IMG/VR virus record: IMGVR_UViG_3300006916_000373
Coordinates: 1 to 24,282 of that record
DNA length: 24,282 nucleotides
From: a virus
Direction: 5' to 3' (one strand)
The translations under genes were made by a program, and so were the position numbers. Under the pieces are notes generated by a model, which saw nothing but the letters and a program-made list of their open reading frames with translations, was not told the origin of the DNA and did not search any database. Within the stretch, counting starts at the first letter, position 1. Every line of letters starts with the position of its first letter. Below are positions 1 through 6,643 of this stretch, piece by piece.

Positions 1-482
1 ATGGTGTTAGTTCGGCTATTCAAACTCAAATGAATGCAAAAGCACCAATTGCCGACCCTAGTTTTACTGGTACTGTTACTTGTGTTGACTTAACAGTTAC
101 TGGAACTACAACCACTTTAAAAACTCAAAATGTTGAAATTGAAGATAAGATTATAACATTAGGTGTTCCTTCTACTGGTTCTAGCTCTACAACTACTGGA
201 GATGCATCAGGTATAACTATTGATACGACCTCTACAGTTACAGATAGACCCACATTTCAATGGAAGAAAGATAAAGGTGGAGGCAATACAGATGGGGCGG
301 GTACAGCCAATTATTTAACTGGATGGTTGCTTTCAAATCATCGTACAAGTAATCAAGCTAATCATGGTATTGCCATTATGGATTTTAAAGATGATGCAGG
401 TGCACCTAGTGGTAATTCAGCAGGAGTGGGTTCATTTACTTACAATACAAATGAAGATGCTCTTTATCTAAGGACTGCTTAG
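1..482 (+). CDS. Tail fibre/appendage protein, C-terminal end (5' partial)
   Basis: The reading frame is open from position 3 to the TAG at 480-482, so the gene starts before the window; the internal ATG at 30 is not needed as a start. The visible 160 or so residues begin with VSSAIQTQMNAKAPIADP and FTGTVT, then a LTVTGTTTTLKTQNVEIEDK segment. Such low-complexity Thr/Gly/Ser beta modules are typical of the distal part of phage tail fibres and side appendages. The last 80 residues are less repetitive and may form the C-terminal tip. The next gene overlaps the stop codon (TAGTG) and a second fibre gene follows, so this is the fibre locus. The family type is clear from composition and motifs; the receptor and exact position in the tail are not. 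Confidence 0.8.
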   Translation, partial: GVSSAIQTQMNAKAPIADPSFTGTVTCVDLTVTGTTTTLKTQNVEIEDKIITLGVPSTGSSSTTTGDASGITIDTTSTVTDRPTFQWKKDKGGGNTDGAGTANYLTGWLLSNHRTSNQANHGIAIMDFKDDAGAPSGNSAGVGSFTYNTNEDALYLRTA

Positions 483-649
483 TGTCAAAATTAGTTCCTG
501 CAGTCCAAAACGATAAATTCAATATTAAAGAGACTGATTTCTTATTAAAACTTATGATGAGAAGCCAGTTTGATGGTGTTGACCTGGAAGTTGCCAATTC
601 TGTTCTTATCAAACTAAGTAAACTGCATAAGGCTAAACTTGAGAGTTGA
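482..649 (+). CDS. Small conserved-type protein between tail fibre genes, 55 aa
   Basis: A GTG start at 482 overlaps the stop of the preceding fibre gene (TAGTG), and the frame runs to TGA at 647-649. The product begins MSKLVPAVQNDKFNIKETDF and contains LLKLMMRSQFDGVDLEVANS followed by VLIKLSKLHK. The pattern of Leu-rich helix, S-x-F-x-G-x-x-(L/V)-E, then a helix ending in a K-L-x-K element resembles tiny proteins I associate with phage tail-fibre genes; that resemblance is from memory. It has no membrane segment or signal peptide and is predicted as a small helical hairpin. The role is unknown; a fibre assembly helper or minor component is an inference from position. Translational coupling to the upstream gene is likely because no separate strong ribosome site is visible. 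Confidence 0.6.
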   Translation: MSKLVPAVQNDKFNIKETDFLLKLMMRSQFDGVDLEVANSVLIKLSKLHKAKLES

Positions 650-658
650 ACTTTCAAC

Positions 659-663
659 GGAGG
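659..663 (+). promoter_or_regulatory. Shine-Dalgarno site GGAGG for the GTG start at 672
   Basis: GGAGG lies eight bases before the GTG at 672. It decides that start over the later in-frame ATG and supports this very short gene as real. Confidence 0.7.
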
Positions 664-671
664 ATTTATCT

Positions 672-794
672 GTGATAAAACAAGGATTAGACAATATGAC
701 CATTCAAGGTAAAGATGCTCATATACTCGCCAAGCTATTGGACAAATTAGGAAAAGCATTTGAAAAAGCCGTAGAAAAGGAATCCAATGGCTAA
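672..794 (+). CDS. Small hypothetical protein, 40 aa
   Basis: A GTG start at 672, with GGAGG eight bases upstream, opens a 40-residue frame ending TAA at 792-794. The product reads MIKQGLDNMTIQGKDAHILA, then a helix KLLDKLGKAFEKAVEKE. It looks like one short beta strand plus an amphipathic helix. It overlaps the next fibre gene by eight bases, so the two are probably translationally coupled. Such a tiny frame could arise by chance, but the strong ribosome site, regular charged/hydrophobic pattern and coupled position favour a true gene. I do not recognise a function; a small companion of the fibre is the simplest idea. Confidence 0.55.
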   Translation: MIKQGLDNMTIQGKDAHILAKLLDKLGKAFEKAVEKESNG

Positions 795-3700
795 TTGGGA
801 AAAAGTAGTCTTAGGTAAGGGTACATCCTCTCAATATATAAAGGGCGATGGTACGTTTGCTACTTATGGTGGTGTAGGTCTAGTAGATAATAACACTTGG
901 ACTGGAGTTAACAAATTCTCTACCCATACTGGCATAGGAGTTTCACCTGAAACTGATTGGAAAACTAATGTCATAGGTTTACAAATAGGTGCTGGAGGTT
1001 CAATATTCGCAAGAAGCGATAGTGGTGAAACTAAAATATTTATTGCTGAAAATGTTAAATGGAACAGTACAGGGTATCAGCGTATTAATAGTGGATATTC
1101 AGCAATGCATTATATGGATGGAGGTGCTCATAATTTTGCAGTAGCAGGGACTGATAATGCTGATACGACTATTAGCTTTACAAATGCATTAGTCTTAAGT
1201 AATACTGGCAATGCTACTTTTGCAGGTCAGTATCTAAATATAGATGCAGGTGGAACTAATATGGCGATTACCACCAACTCTGATACTATGCATTTTATTG
1301 CAGATTCAAATGCCAATGGTGGAACACATAATCCATTTGAATGGTGGCACGATAGCCCCACTATTGATGGTGGTACAAAAATAATGCATTTAACCACTAG
1401 TGGTGATTTATCAATTGCAAACGATTTAACAGTCACTGGTAGTATAACTACAGGTGGAGTTACATCTACTGGTCATATAGTATTACCAGATGCAAGTGGC
1501 TCTGGCGGAGTTTTAAAACTTGGTGCAAGTGAAGATATACAAATATATCACGATGGCGGTAACTCTTACCTCGACCATTTAAATACTGGTGACTTAAAGA
1601 TTAGAAGTTTAAAGCATGGAGGTGACATTGTTTTCCATACTGAATCAAGTATAGATGGTACTCAACATTCAATATTAACTCTTGCCAGTGATAGCTCGTC
1701 TACTTTTGCAGGTAATATAACTGCGGATAGTGGTGGCACGACAAGTTTAACTATAGATGGTAATAACTCGTCAGGTGACGATGGTAGACTTTATCTTAAA
1801 GGTCATACAAGTTCTGCTAGTAGAGCGTATGTTTATTTTAATAATGGAGTGTCTAGTGGTGGTCAAGCTTGGTATGCAGGTGCATTAAGAGGCTCTAATA
1901 GTTTTGCTATAGGTCGTGGAGATGACTATGGTACTAATACTGATTTTTATATTAATAGTTCTGGCAATGCTGTTTTTAGTGGCGATGTGACAGTTAATTC
2001 AGGCTTGTATCCAGATGCTAATGAAGGTGCAGAACTAGGAAATGCTAGTCTACGATTTTCTACAGTATTTGCTGAAGTTGTAAACACTGGTAACGCAAGC
2101 AGTACAGGGTTAGCAAAAGCTGACATGATGTTGCAGATTGGCGGAGATGGTTCTAATGGAAAATACAATGCTATTGGATTCGGTTACGATGGTCAGACTG
2201 AAGTACCTGCAATTATAGCTTACAAAGGCACTAGTGGTGCAGGTAGTACTAAAGGTGAATTAGGTTTTTATACAAGAAGTGTTACTACAAATACTGCACC
2301 TACTCAAAGAATGACTATTTCCGACAGTGGGAACGTAGGGATTGGAAATTCAGGAGGGTCTCATAGATTATTTGTTTATGAGAATAAAGATGATGCATAT
2401 GCTGTAAGGATAAAAAATGACCACGCAGGTGGGTATGGTTTACAAATTAATGCAGGGTCTAGTGCTAATGAACAAGCATTAAATATAACAACTGAAGCAA
2501 ACGCACATATAATGTCAGTGTTAGGTGATGGCAATGTGGGGATTGGAACAGTTATTCCTGCTTCTAAAATACACATTGTAGATGGGGCGGGAACACTGCC
2601 AACATTAATTGGAACTGATTACCTTGTTATTCAAAACAACGATAATACTGGTGACCAAGCAAGAATGGCTATAATTGCAGGAACAACAGGATATAGTGTT
2701 ATTGATTTTGGTGATGCAAGTGATGTAGATGCAGGTGGAATAGCCTATCAACATCACGCCTCTTCTGATTTGATGACTTTTAGAGTCAATGCCACAGATT
2801 TTGTTCATATAAAAGATTCTGGAATGGGTATTGGGCAAGACGTTCCCACACATATGTTAGATATCTATGCAGGAACAAAAAATGCCTCTGGTGGAGTTCA
2901 TTTAACAAATGATGATTCGGGTGGTGGGGGAGCAGACGGAACTACTTTATTTATAGAACAAAATACTACAGATTTCTTTATTAGAAACTATGAAGATGCA
3001 GGTATCAGAATGAAAACTCACGATACTGATGCTATGTATATAGATAATGACCAGAATGTAGGGATTGGAACTTTAAGTCCAACTGCACCCCTTCATGTAG
3101 TAAAAGCCGTTGATAGTGATTGGATTGCGAAATTTGCAAACACAGGTACTACCAATGCATATGGGTTGTCAATAGATACAACTGCTAACACAGGTACAGG
3201 TGAGTTCGCTCTTGGAGTTTATACAGGTACAGGTACTGGGATGTTTGTAACTAGCGATGGTAAAGTTGGGATTGGAACCCCAACTCCTAGTCACGCTTTA
3301 AGTGTAAATGGTGAAGTTAGATTTACTTTAGGTGGAAGTTCTCAAGTTACTTTTAGCACAGTTGGTGGCGATAGTGCTATGTACATGACTAATAGTGATG
3401 GAACTGCAAAAGTTAATTTTGATACTGAAGGTGATTCTTATTTTAATGGTGGTAATGTTGGTATTGGTACAGAGTCTCCGACACATAAGCTCGAGGTCAC
3501 AGTATCAGATAGTGGTGACCCAGCAGTAGACATATACAACACACACGCTACAAATGGCTATGGATTAAGAGTTAGTGCTGGTGACGATGATAATGTTTAC
3601 GCATTAAGAGTTGGCGATAAAGATGGAGCAGATTTAATGACTGTTTGGGGTGGGGGTAAAGCTACCTTTACTGGGGAAGTTGGCATTGGAACAGTTAATC

Positions 3701-4416
3701 CTGACTCTCAATTTCATCTTCATGGTTCAACAGGTATTAGATTAACAGACAGCAATCAAAATGCCAATGAATATGCAGAAATAAAATACGATAATTCTGG
3801 AGTTACAAATTTATATATTAACAATGATTGGACTGGTTCAAATGCATTAATCAATTTTCAATTGGCTGGCTCAACAAAAATGGCAGTTAGAGGCGATGGA
3901 AATGTTGGCATCGGCACAACTTCTCCTGCACAAGCTCTTGATGTAGCAGGTAGTATTATATCTACTGGGGTAGTTCTTGCTCCTACTTACGGAACGTTTA
4001 TTCACAGTTTTACAGATGACATAGGTACATCAACACATTATTTACCTTGGAATAGTAGTGCCGAAACGCAAGGCAATGATTATAGTTCTACATCGTTTGT
4101 TGTGCCAATGAATATGGTATTGGTGAAGTTATATGTAAGAATAGAAACAATAAGCAATTCTGGTTCATTTAACCTCACTGTTGCAGTTGTTAGCAAACCA
4201 AATGGCAGTATAACGAACACAACAGTAGGAACAGCAGTTAAGTCGGTATCTGTTGATGGAAAGAATTATGTATACAGTGAAGCAGATTTTGATTCATCGC
4301 CTCAATTAACAACAGGTCAAATGGGTTCAATAAAATTTCAATCAAGCGGTGATATGGGAAACAGTACAGATTTCTTTGTTACTTCCGTTTGGAGAATGGA
4401 TAACAACACAATATAG
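787..4416 (+). CDS. Large tail fibre protein with VGIGT repeats, 1209 aa
   Basis: The protein starts MANWEKVVLGKGTSSQYIKG, an N-terminus like that of marine-phage tail fibres (recalled, not searched). Most of the length is Gly/Thr/Asn/Asp-rich beta structure with recurring modules: S-T-F-A-G / F-S-G-D-V type strands, and eight G-x-V-G-I-G-T-like turns followed by P and a hydrophobic L-x-V strand. A ninth, degenerate copy (TGIGVSP) lies near residue 48. The last 140 residues (from about 1070, GTFIHSFTDDIG) lack the repeats and have a different hydrophobic pattern, consistent with a C-terminal receptor-binding head. No catalytic motif and no intramolecular chaperone motif is obvious. The ATG at 787 overlaps the end of the preceding small gene and has a purine-rich AAAAGGA just upstream. 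Role: adsorption to the host surface; the receptor is unknown. Confidence 0.85.
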   Translation: MANWEKVVLGKGTSSQYIKGDGTFATYGGVGLVDNNTWTGVNKFSTHTGIGVSPETDWKTNVIGLQIGAGGSIFARSDSGETKIFIAENVKWNSTGYQRINSGYSAMHYMDGGAHNFAVAGTDNADTTISFTNALVLSNTGNATFAGQYLNIDAGGTNMAITTNSDTMHFIADSNANGGTHNPFEWWHDSPTIDGGTKIMHLTTSGDLSIANDLTVTGSITTGGVTSTGHIVLPDASGSGGVLKLGASEDIQIYHDGGNSYLDHLNTGDLKIRSLKHGGDIVFHTESSIDGTQHSILTLASDSSSTFAGNITADSGGTTSLTIDGNNSSGDDGRLYLKGHTSSASRAYVYFNNGVSSGGQAWYAGALRGSNSFAIGRGDDYGTNTDFYINSSGNAVFSGDVTVNSGLYPDANEGAELGNASLRFSTVFAEVVNTGNASSTGLAKADMMLQIGGDGSNGKYNAIGFGYDGQTEVPAIIAYKGTSGAGSTKGELGFYTRSVTTNTAPTQRMTISDSGNVGIGNSGGSHRLFVYENKDDAYAVRIKNDHAGGYGLQINAGSSANEQALNITTEANAHIMSVLGDGNVGIGTVIPASKIHIVDGAGTLPTLIGTDYLVIQNNDNTGDQARMAIIAGTTGYSVIDFGDASDVDAGGIAYQHHASSDLMTFRVNATDFVHIKDSGMGIGQDVPTHMLDIYAGTKNASGGVHLTNDDSGGGGADGTTLFIEQNTTDFFIRNYEDAGIRMKTHDTDAMYIDNDQNVGIGTLSPTAPLHVVKAVDSDWIAKFANTGTTNAYGLSIDTTANTGTGEFALGVYTGTGTGMFVTSDGKVGIGTPTPSHALSVNGEVRFTLGGSSQVTFSTVGGDSAMYMTNSDGTAKVNFDTEGDSYFNGGNVGIGTESPTHKLEVTVSDSGDPAVDIYNTHATNGYGLRVSAGDDDNVYALRVGDKDGADLMTVWGGGKATFTGEVGIGTVNPDSQFHLHGSTGIRLTDSNQNANEYAEIKYDNSGVTNLYINNDWTGSNALINFQLAGSTKMAVRGDGNVGIGTTSPAQALDVAGSIISTGVVLAPTYGTFIHSFTDDIGTSTHYLPWNSSAETQGNDYSSTSFVVPMNMVLVKLYVRIETISNSGSFNLTVAVVSKPNGSITNTTVGTAVKSVSVDGKNYVYSEADFDSSPQLTTGQMGSIKFQSSGDMGNSTDFFVTSVWRMDNNTI
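2329..3918 (+). repeat. Tandem-like G-x-V-G-I-G-T fibre modules
   Basis: Eight copies of a 21-base element encoding G/Q/S-(N/K/E/G)-(V/M)-G-I-G-(T/N/Q) start at 2329, 2530, 2818, 3052, 3259, 3451, 3673 and 3898. Later copies are spaced 192-234 bases apart. Most share the core ggnattggaa at DNA level, and each is followed by a Pro and an L-x-V strand. The intervening sequence is much more diverged, so this is a protein-module repeat rather than recent tandem duplication. Confidence 0.8.
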
Positions 4417-4419
4417 GAG
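4415..4419 (+). promoter_or_regulatory. Shine-Dalgarno AGGAG for the ATG at 4427
   Basis: AGGAG overlaps the TAG stop of the fibre gene and lies seven bases before ATG 4427. It fixes that start rather than an in-frame ATG at 4349 inside the fibre gene. Confidence 0.7.
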
Positions 4420-4426
4420 TATTACC

Positions 4427-4750
4427 ATGAAAGGTTATGCACAAAAAAAGAAAGACAAGAAATGGTCTGTAGGTAAAACCAAAGTAGTGGTTTCTCCTGC
4501 AGTAACCGAAGTAAAAGACGAGAATGGTGTCGTAGTTCGTGAAGCAAAAGCTGAAGAATCTAAGGATGTCATTAAATTAAACAAGAAACGCTATGACCCT
4601 GAAACAGGAAAAGCACAAACTGACCTAGTAGAAACTATGTCTGTAGAAAGATGTGCTGATAATGTAAAGAACATAGATAATCAGATTGCTGAATTAACTG
4701 CAGAGAAAGAAGGTTGGGAAGCCTTAAAAGCAGATATAGAAGCACTCTAA
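4427..4750 (+). CDS. Hypothetical protein, 107 aa, C-terminal coiled coil
   Basis: The start is the ATG at 4427, just after AGGAG and ten bases past the fibre stop. An in-frame ATG 78 bases earlier would overlap the fibre gene with no ribosome site. The product is highly charged: a basic N-terminus (MKGYAQKKKDKKWSVG), a short beta-like KVVVSPAV segment, and a C-terminal helix (about residues 73-107) with NVKNIDNQIAELTAEKEGWE, a probable coiled coil. It has no membrane segment or signal peptide. Its place directly after the fibre gene suggests a fibre-associated or assembly protein, but nothing in the sequence proves this. I do not recognise a family. Confidence 0.7.
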   Translation: MKGYAQKKKDKKWSVGKTKVVVSPAVTEVKDENGVVVREAKAEESKDVIKLNKKRYDPETGKAQTDLVETMSVERCADNVKNIDNQIAELTAEKEGWEALKADIEAL

Positions 4751-4763
4751 ATAAAGGATAATC

Positions 4764-5000
4764 ATGCCAGATAAAACAAAAAAAGAAAGTCAGGTAGTTG
4801 TCATAAACGATGTTGAATACAAAGTAGATGATATGTCTGAACAACAAGTACTGTTAGTCAATCACGTAGCAGACCTGGATAGAAAACTTGCAGGTAGCCA
4901 ATTTAATATTGACCAGTTGCAAGGTGGTCGTGAATTTTTCATGAAGAAGTTAGAAGCGGAGCTAGAAAATGAGGAAGTTGCTACTGTTGAATCTGATTAA
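4764..5000 (+). CDS. Small acidic hypothetical protein, 78 aa (DUF6447-like pattern)
   Basis: The ATG at 4764 is preceded by AAAGGA at good spacing. After MPDKTKKESQ the protein has a short beta hairpin (VVVINDVEYKVDDMSEQQ), then a long helix with VNHVADLDRKLAGSQFNIDQ and a GREFFMKKLEAELE tail. The layout of hairpin, 'LS/MS' turn, helix and Gly-Arg followed by an aromatic resembles small phage and bacterial proteins grouped as DUF6447. That match is from memory and should be tested by profile search. The role is unknown. It lies between fibre and lysis genes, and its end overlaps the next proposed gene by 32 bases. Confidence 0.7.
   Translation: MPDKTKKESQVVVINDVEYKVDDMSEQQVLLVNHVADLDRKLAGSQFNIDQLQGGREFFMKKLEAELENEEVATVESD
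4958..4961 (+). promoter_or_regulatory. GGAG ribosome site candidate for ATG 4969
   Basis: GGAG inside the preceding gene sits seven bases before ATG 4969. It is the best visible argument for starting the next small gene there rather than at later GTG or out-of-frame ATG codons. Confidence 0.4.
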
Positions 5001-5190
5001 TGTCAGTTGCAGTAGTGGTTGGTCAGTGGGTGGGTATGAACTCACCCCTGCTGACACTACAAACAATACAGTGTTTATTGAGATAATGGATACGGATTCA
5101 GTCATTCACTATTATTACGATGGTTTGTATGAAACAAATTGGTGTTGGATTCACGAACAATATGAAGATGTAGTAAAGGTAAATGAGTGA
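4969..5190 (+). CDS. Small hypothetical protein, 73 aa, start and frame uncertain
   Basis: This frame covers the only stretch between the 78-aa and 108-aa genes, so some gene is expected here. From ATG 4969 it begins MRKLLLLNLINVSCSSGW, a basic-plus-hydrophobic start with a Cys at residue 14 that loosely recalls a lipoprotein signal, although Asn at -3 is a poor lipobox. The rest (GGYELTPADTTNNTVFIEIM, then IHYYYDGLYETNWCWIHEQY) is aromatic and beta-rich and looks like genuine protein. A GTG at 5026 would give a 54-residue form without the hydrophobic start. A TAATG at 5000 opens a different frame (28 aa, MSVAVVVGQWVG...), which could join this one by a -1 shift. It overlaps the next gene by eight bases. 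Confidence 0.5.
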   Translation: MRKLLLLNLINVSCSSGWSVGGYELTPADTTNNTVFIEIMDTDSVIHYYYDGLYETNWCWIHEQYEDVVKVNE

Positions 5191-5509
5191 AAAACCAAAT
5201 ACCGCTAGAAGTTATAGGACTGCTATTCTTGATGATAACGCCATTGTTTCTATTAATCTTAAATGGCTTGCTCAAGGATGTGTACTCGTGGCATTTCTGG
5301 TCTATGGTTACTGGCAGATTGAAAGCAGAATACAAGCTTTGGAAACTAAAGTGGCTACTGCGGATAAACAGATTGGGGACTTACTTAGTAAACACATCGT
5401 GGAAGAAAGGTCTGAGAGAGAAGAACTAGCAGAGAAGGTAAAATTTTACGAAAAGGAATTATCAGTAAACTTTAACCCCATGACTTGGGGTAAGAAAAAG
5501 CGGAAATAA
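5183..5509 (+). CDS. Small membrane protein with coiled coil, 108 aa (possible spanin or holin-class lysis protein)
   Basis: ATG 5183 overlaps the preceding stop (ATGAGTGA). Residues 27-44 (KWLAQGCVLVAFLVYGYW) form one membrane helix, preceded by a roughly 26-residue polar N-terminus. A long charged coiled-coil helix with heptads follows (IESRIQALETKVATADKQIG to about residue 93). It ends with the basic tail MTWGKKKRK. One N-terminal anchor plus a long coiled coil is the architecture of an inner-membrane spanin, and the gene lies four genes before the endolysin. Other phage membrane proteins share this layout, so the lysis role is an inference from position. A second frame at 5187-5429 in the same DNA is hydrophobic by chance. 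Confidence 0.7.
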   Translation: MSEKPNTARSYRTAILDDNAIVSINLKWLAQGCVLVAFLVYGYWQIESRIQALETKVATADKQIGDLLSKHIVEERSEREELAEKVKFYEKELSVNFNPMTWGKKKRK

Positions 5510-5511
5510 GT

Positions 5512-5847
5512 ATGGACACACAGACATTATTAGATTCTTATATGACACTTGGAGCATCAGGATTTTGTGTTGTTTTTCTGGGTTATATGTTAGTGAACTT
5601 AATGAAAAGTCAAACATCTCAATCTGAGAGCTTGGATAATCTTGCTATTAGCCAAGCAAAAGCAGAGGAAACTATAACAAACGTGGAAGGCATTTTGCTC
5701 AAACTATTAGATAGAATTCAAAGAGAATCTGAGAACCAACAAAATTCATCCTCTCGTAGGCACGAGTCTTTAATGAAAGAGGTAGATGATTTATCAGACA
5801 AGATTAGTTATATGTCTGGAAGATTAAATGGTGGAGGAAAGCACTAA
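5512..5847 (+). CDS. Holin-like small membrane protein, 111 aa
   Basis: The ATG lies two bases after the preceding stop. After a short N-terminus (MDTQTLLDSYM), residues 12-30 (TLGASGFCVVFLGYMLVNL) form a single membrane helix. A Ser/Gln-rich linker and a long amphipathic helix (TNVEGILLKLLDRIQRESEN and a second segment near 85-105) follow. One N-terminal helix plus a charged cytoplasmic coil resembles the BhlA/UviB type of putative holin, but the similarity is architectural rather than motif-based. It is the second of three consecutive single-span proteins before the M15 peptidase. The next gene overlaps its stop codon by one base (TAATG). Confidence 0.65.
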   Translation: MDTQTLLDSYMTLGASGFCVVFLGYMLVNLMKSQTSQSESLDNLAISQAKAEETITNVEGILLKLLDRIQRESENQQNSSSRRHESLMKEVDDLSDKISYMSGRLNGGGKH

Positions 5848-6059
5848 TGGAGAATAAAGATATATATCGCCTACTAGTTAAACACGATGAGAGATTAAAG
5901 AATATCTATTCGGCACTAGGCAGAGTTGAAAAACATTTAGATAAGTTAAATGGAAAAGTTGAAAACCATGAAAGGTCAATTGCAAAAATGCAAGTACTTG
6001 GCACGATTGGCGTTCTTTCTTTTCCAGTAATTGTAAACATAATAATGAGGATAATATAA
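5847..6059 (+). CDS. XhlA-like small protein with C-terminal membrane anchor, 70 aa
   Basis: ATG 5847 overlaps the upstream stop (TAATG). The N-terminal 45 residues are a charged coiled coil (HDERLKNIYSALGRVEKHLD), and residues 49-70 (QVLGTIGVLSFPVIVNIIMR) form a membrane helix at the extreme C-terminus. This order is typical of the haemolysin XhlA type of phage lysis accessory proteins, which act in the host inner membrane with a holin and an amidase or peptidase. The length is close to that family's usual 70-90 residues. The family match is by layout only. Coupling to the genes on both sides supports a shared lysis operon. Confidence 0.65.
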   Translation: MENKDIYRLLVKHDERLKNIYSALGRVEKHLDKLNGKVENHERSIAKMQVLGTIGVLSFPVIVNIIMRII

Positions 6060-6235
6060 TGTTAGCAAAGTTAATAGCAGATGACCTGTTGTCAGATGAG
6101 AATGGTAAAGAAGTAATTGCTGAAATTAATAAAGCGGTAGATATACCCATCATTTCTGAAAAAACAGAACAAAAAATACTTGAGGCACTTTGGAAAGTAA
6201 TTAAAGGTGTGTTGCTCAAAAAGATTGGTCTTTAA
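6059..6235 (+). CDS. Hypothetical 58-aa protein in lysis cassette
   Basis: The frame has an ATG at 6059 overlapping the upstream TAA (TAATG), and its own TAA overlaps the endolysin ATG in the same way. The double coupling is strong evidence for a real gene. The product runs MLAKLIADDLLSDENGKEVI, then NKAVDIPIISEKTEQKILEA, and ends in an amphipathic basic helix LWKVIKGVLLKKIGL. That C-terminal helix could lie on a membrane surface but is too polar for a clear transmembrane span. The function is not recognised; a holin regulator or endolysin partner would fit the position. Confidence 0.65.
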   Translation: MLAKLIADDLLSDENGKEVIAEINKAVDIPIISEKTEQKILEALWKVIKGVLLKKIGL

Positions 6236-6633
6236 TGCCACGTCTTGGAAAAAGAAGTAAGAAAAGACTAGAGGGGGTGGATGATAGACTTATCCATCTC
6301 CTTAATGAAGTATGTGCTTTTTTTGACATTACTGTTATTGAAGGTAAAAGAAGCCAGGAAAGGCAAAATAAATTAGTGGCTGAAGGTCTTAGCAAAACAA
6401 AATTTGGAAAGCACGTAGAAGGCAAGGCAGTAGATATATGCCCATATCCAGTAGATTGGGACGCTAGAGATGATTTTCATTATCTAGGAGGATGGATGTT
6501 GGCTACTGCAAATAGACTTGGGTATAAGATTCGTTGGGGTGGAGATTGGAATGCGAGTTCGCAATTCAAGGGGCAAAGAACCACTAAGGATAATCGCTTT
6601 GATGACTTAGTTCACTTTGAGATACTTGACTAA
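6235..6633 (+). CDS. Endolysin, peptidase M15 (VanY/L-Ala-D-Glu type), 132 aa
   Basis: The protein is a compact M15 metallopeptidase. Zinc ligands and catalytic residues are visible: the K-H-x-x-G-x-A-x-D motif KHVEGKAVDICP gives H60 and D67, and the terminal DLVHFEI gives H127 as third ligand. The usual R/Q element is at GKRSQERQ (R39, Q44). These peptidases cut peptide cross-bridges of peptidoglycan and release progeny by lysis. The length of 132 matches single-domain phage M15 endolysins such as the T5 type. There is no signal peptide, so a holin or similar pore must expose it, consistent with the membrane proteins just upstream. The start overlaps the previous stop (TAATG). Confidence 0.9.
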   Translation: MPRLGKRSKKRLEGVDDRLIHLLNEVCAFFDITVIEGKRSQERQNKLVAEGLSKTKFGKHVEGKAVDICPYPVDWDARDDFHYLGGWMLATANRLGYKIRWGGDWNASSQFKGQRTTKDNRFDDLVHFEILD

Positions 6634-6643
6634 ATGAGGAATC

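Noticed and set aside
436-759. 107-codon minus-strand frame covering the two small genes
   Set aside because: All clear genes are on the + strand, and the + strand frames here have a TAGTG coupling and a GGAGG site. The minus frame has no recognisable features.
2329-3918. Regular short repeats that could be taken for a CRISPR array
   Set aside because: The repeats are in frame, encode VGIGT turns, are spaced 190-290 bases apart and lie inside one long fibre gene.
3990-4416. Diversity-generating retroelement target at the fibre C-terminus
   Set aside because: AAC codons occur near the end of the gene, but I see no template repeat copy and no reverse transcriptase gene in the window.
4349-4426. 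Earlier in-frame ATG giving a 133-aa form of the 107-aa protein
   Set aside because: The extension lies inside the fibre gene and has no ribosome site, whereas AGGAG precedes ATG 4427.
5187-5429. Hydrophobic 80-codon frame (MKNQIPLEVIGLLFLMITPL...) that resembles a holin
   Set aside because: It is an alternative frame of the 108-aa coiled-coil membrane gene. That gene continues in frame to 5509 with a regular heptad pattern and is coupled to its neighbours. I cannot fully exclude a dual-frame gene, but a chance frame is simpler.
6235-6633. Lysozyme or amidase assignment for the endolysin
   Set aside because: No lysozyme E-D-T triad or amidase His pattern is present; the H-x(6)-D and C-terminal H-F-E are M15 signatures.
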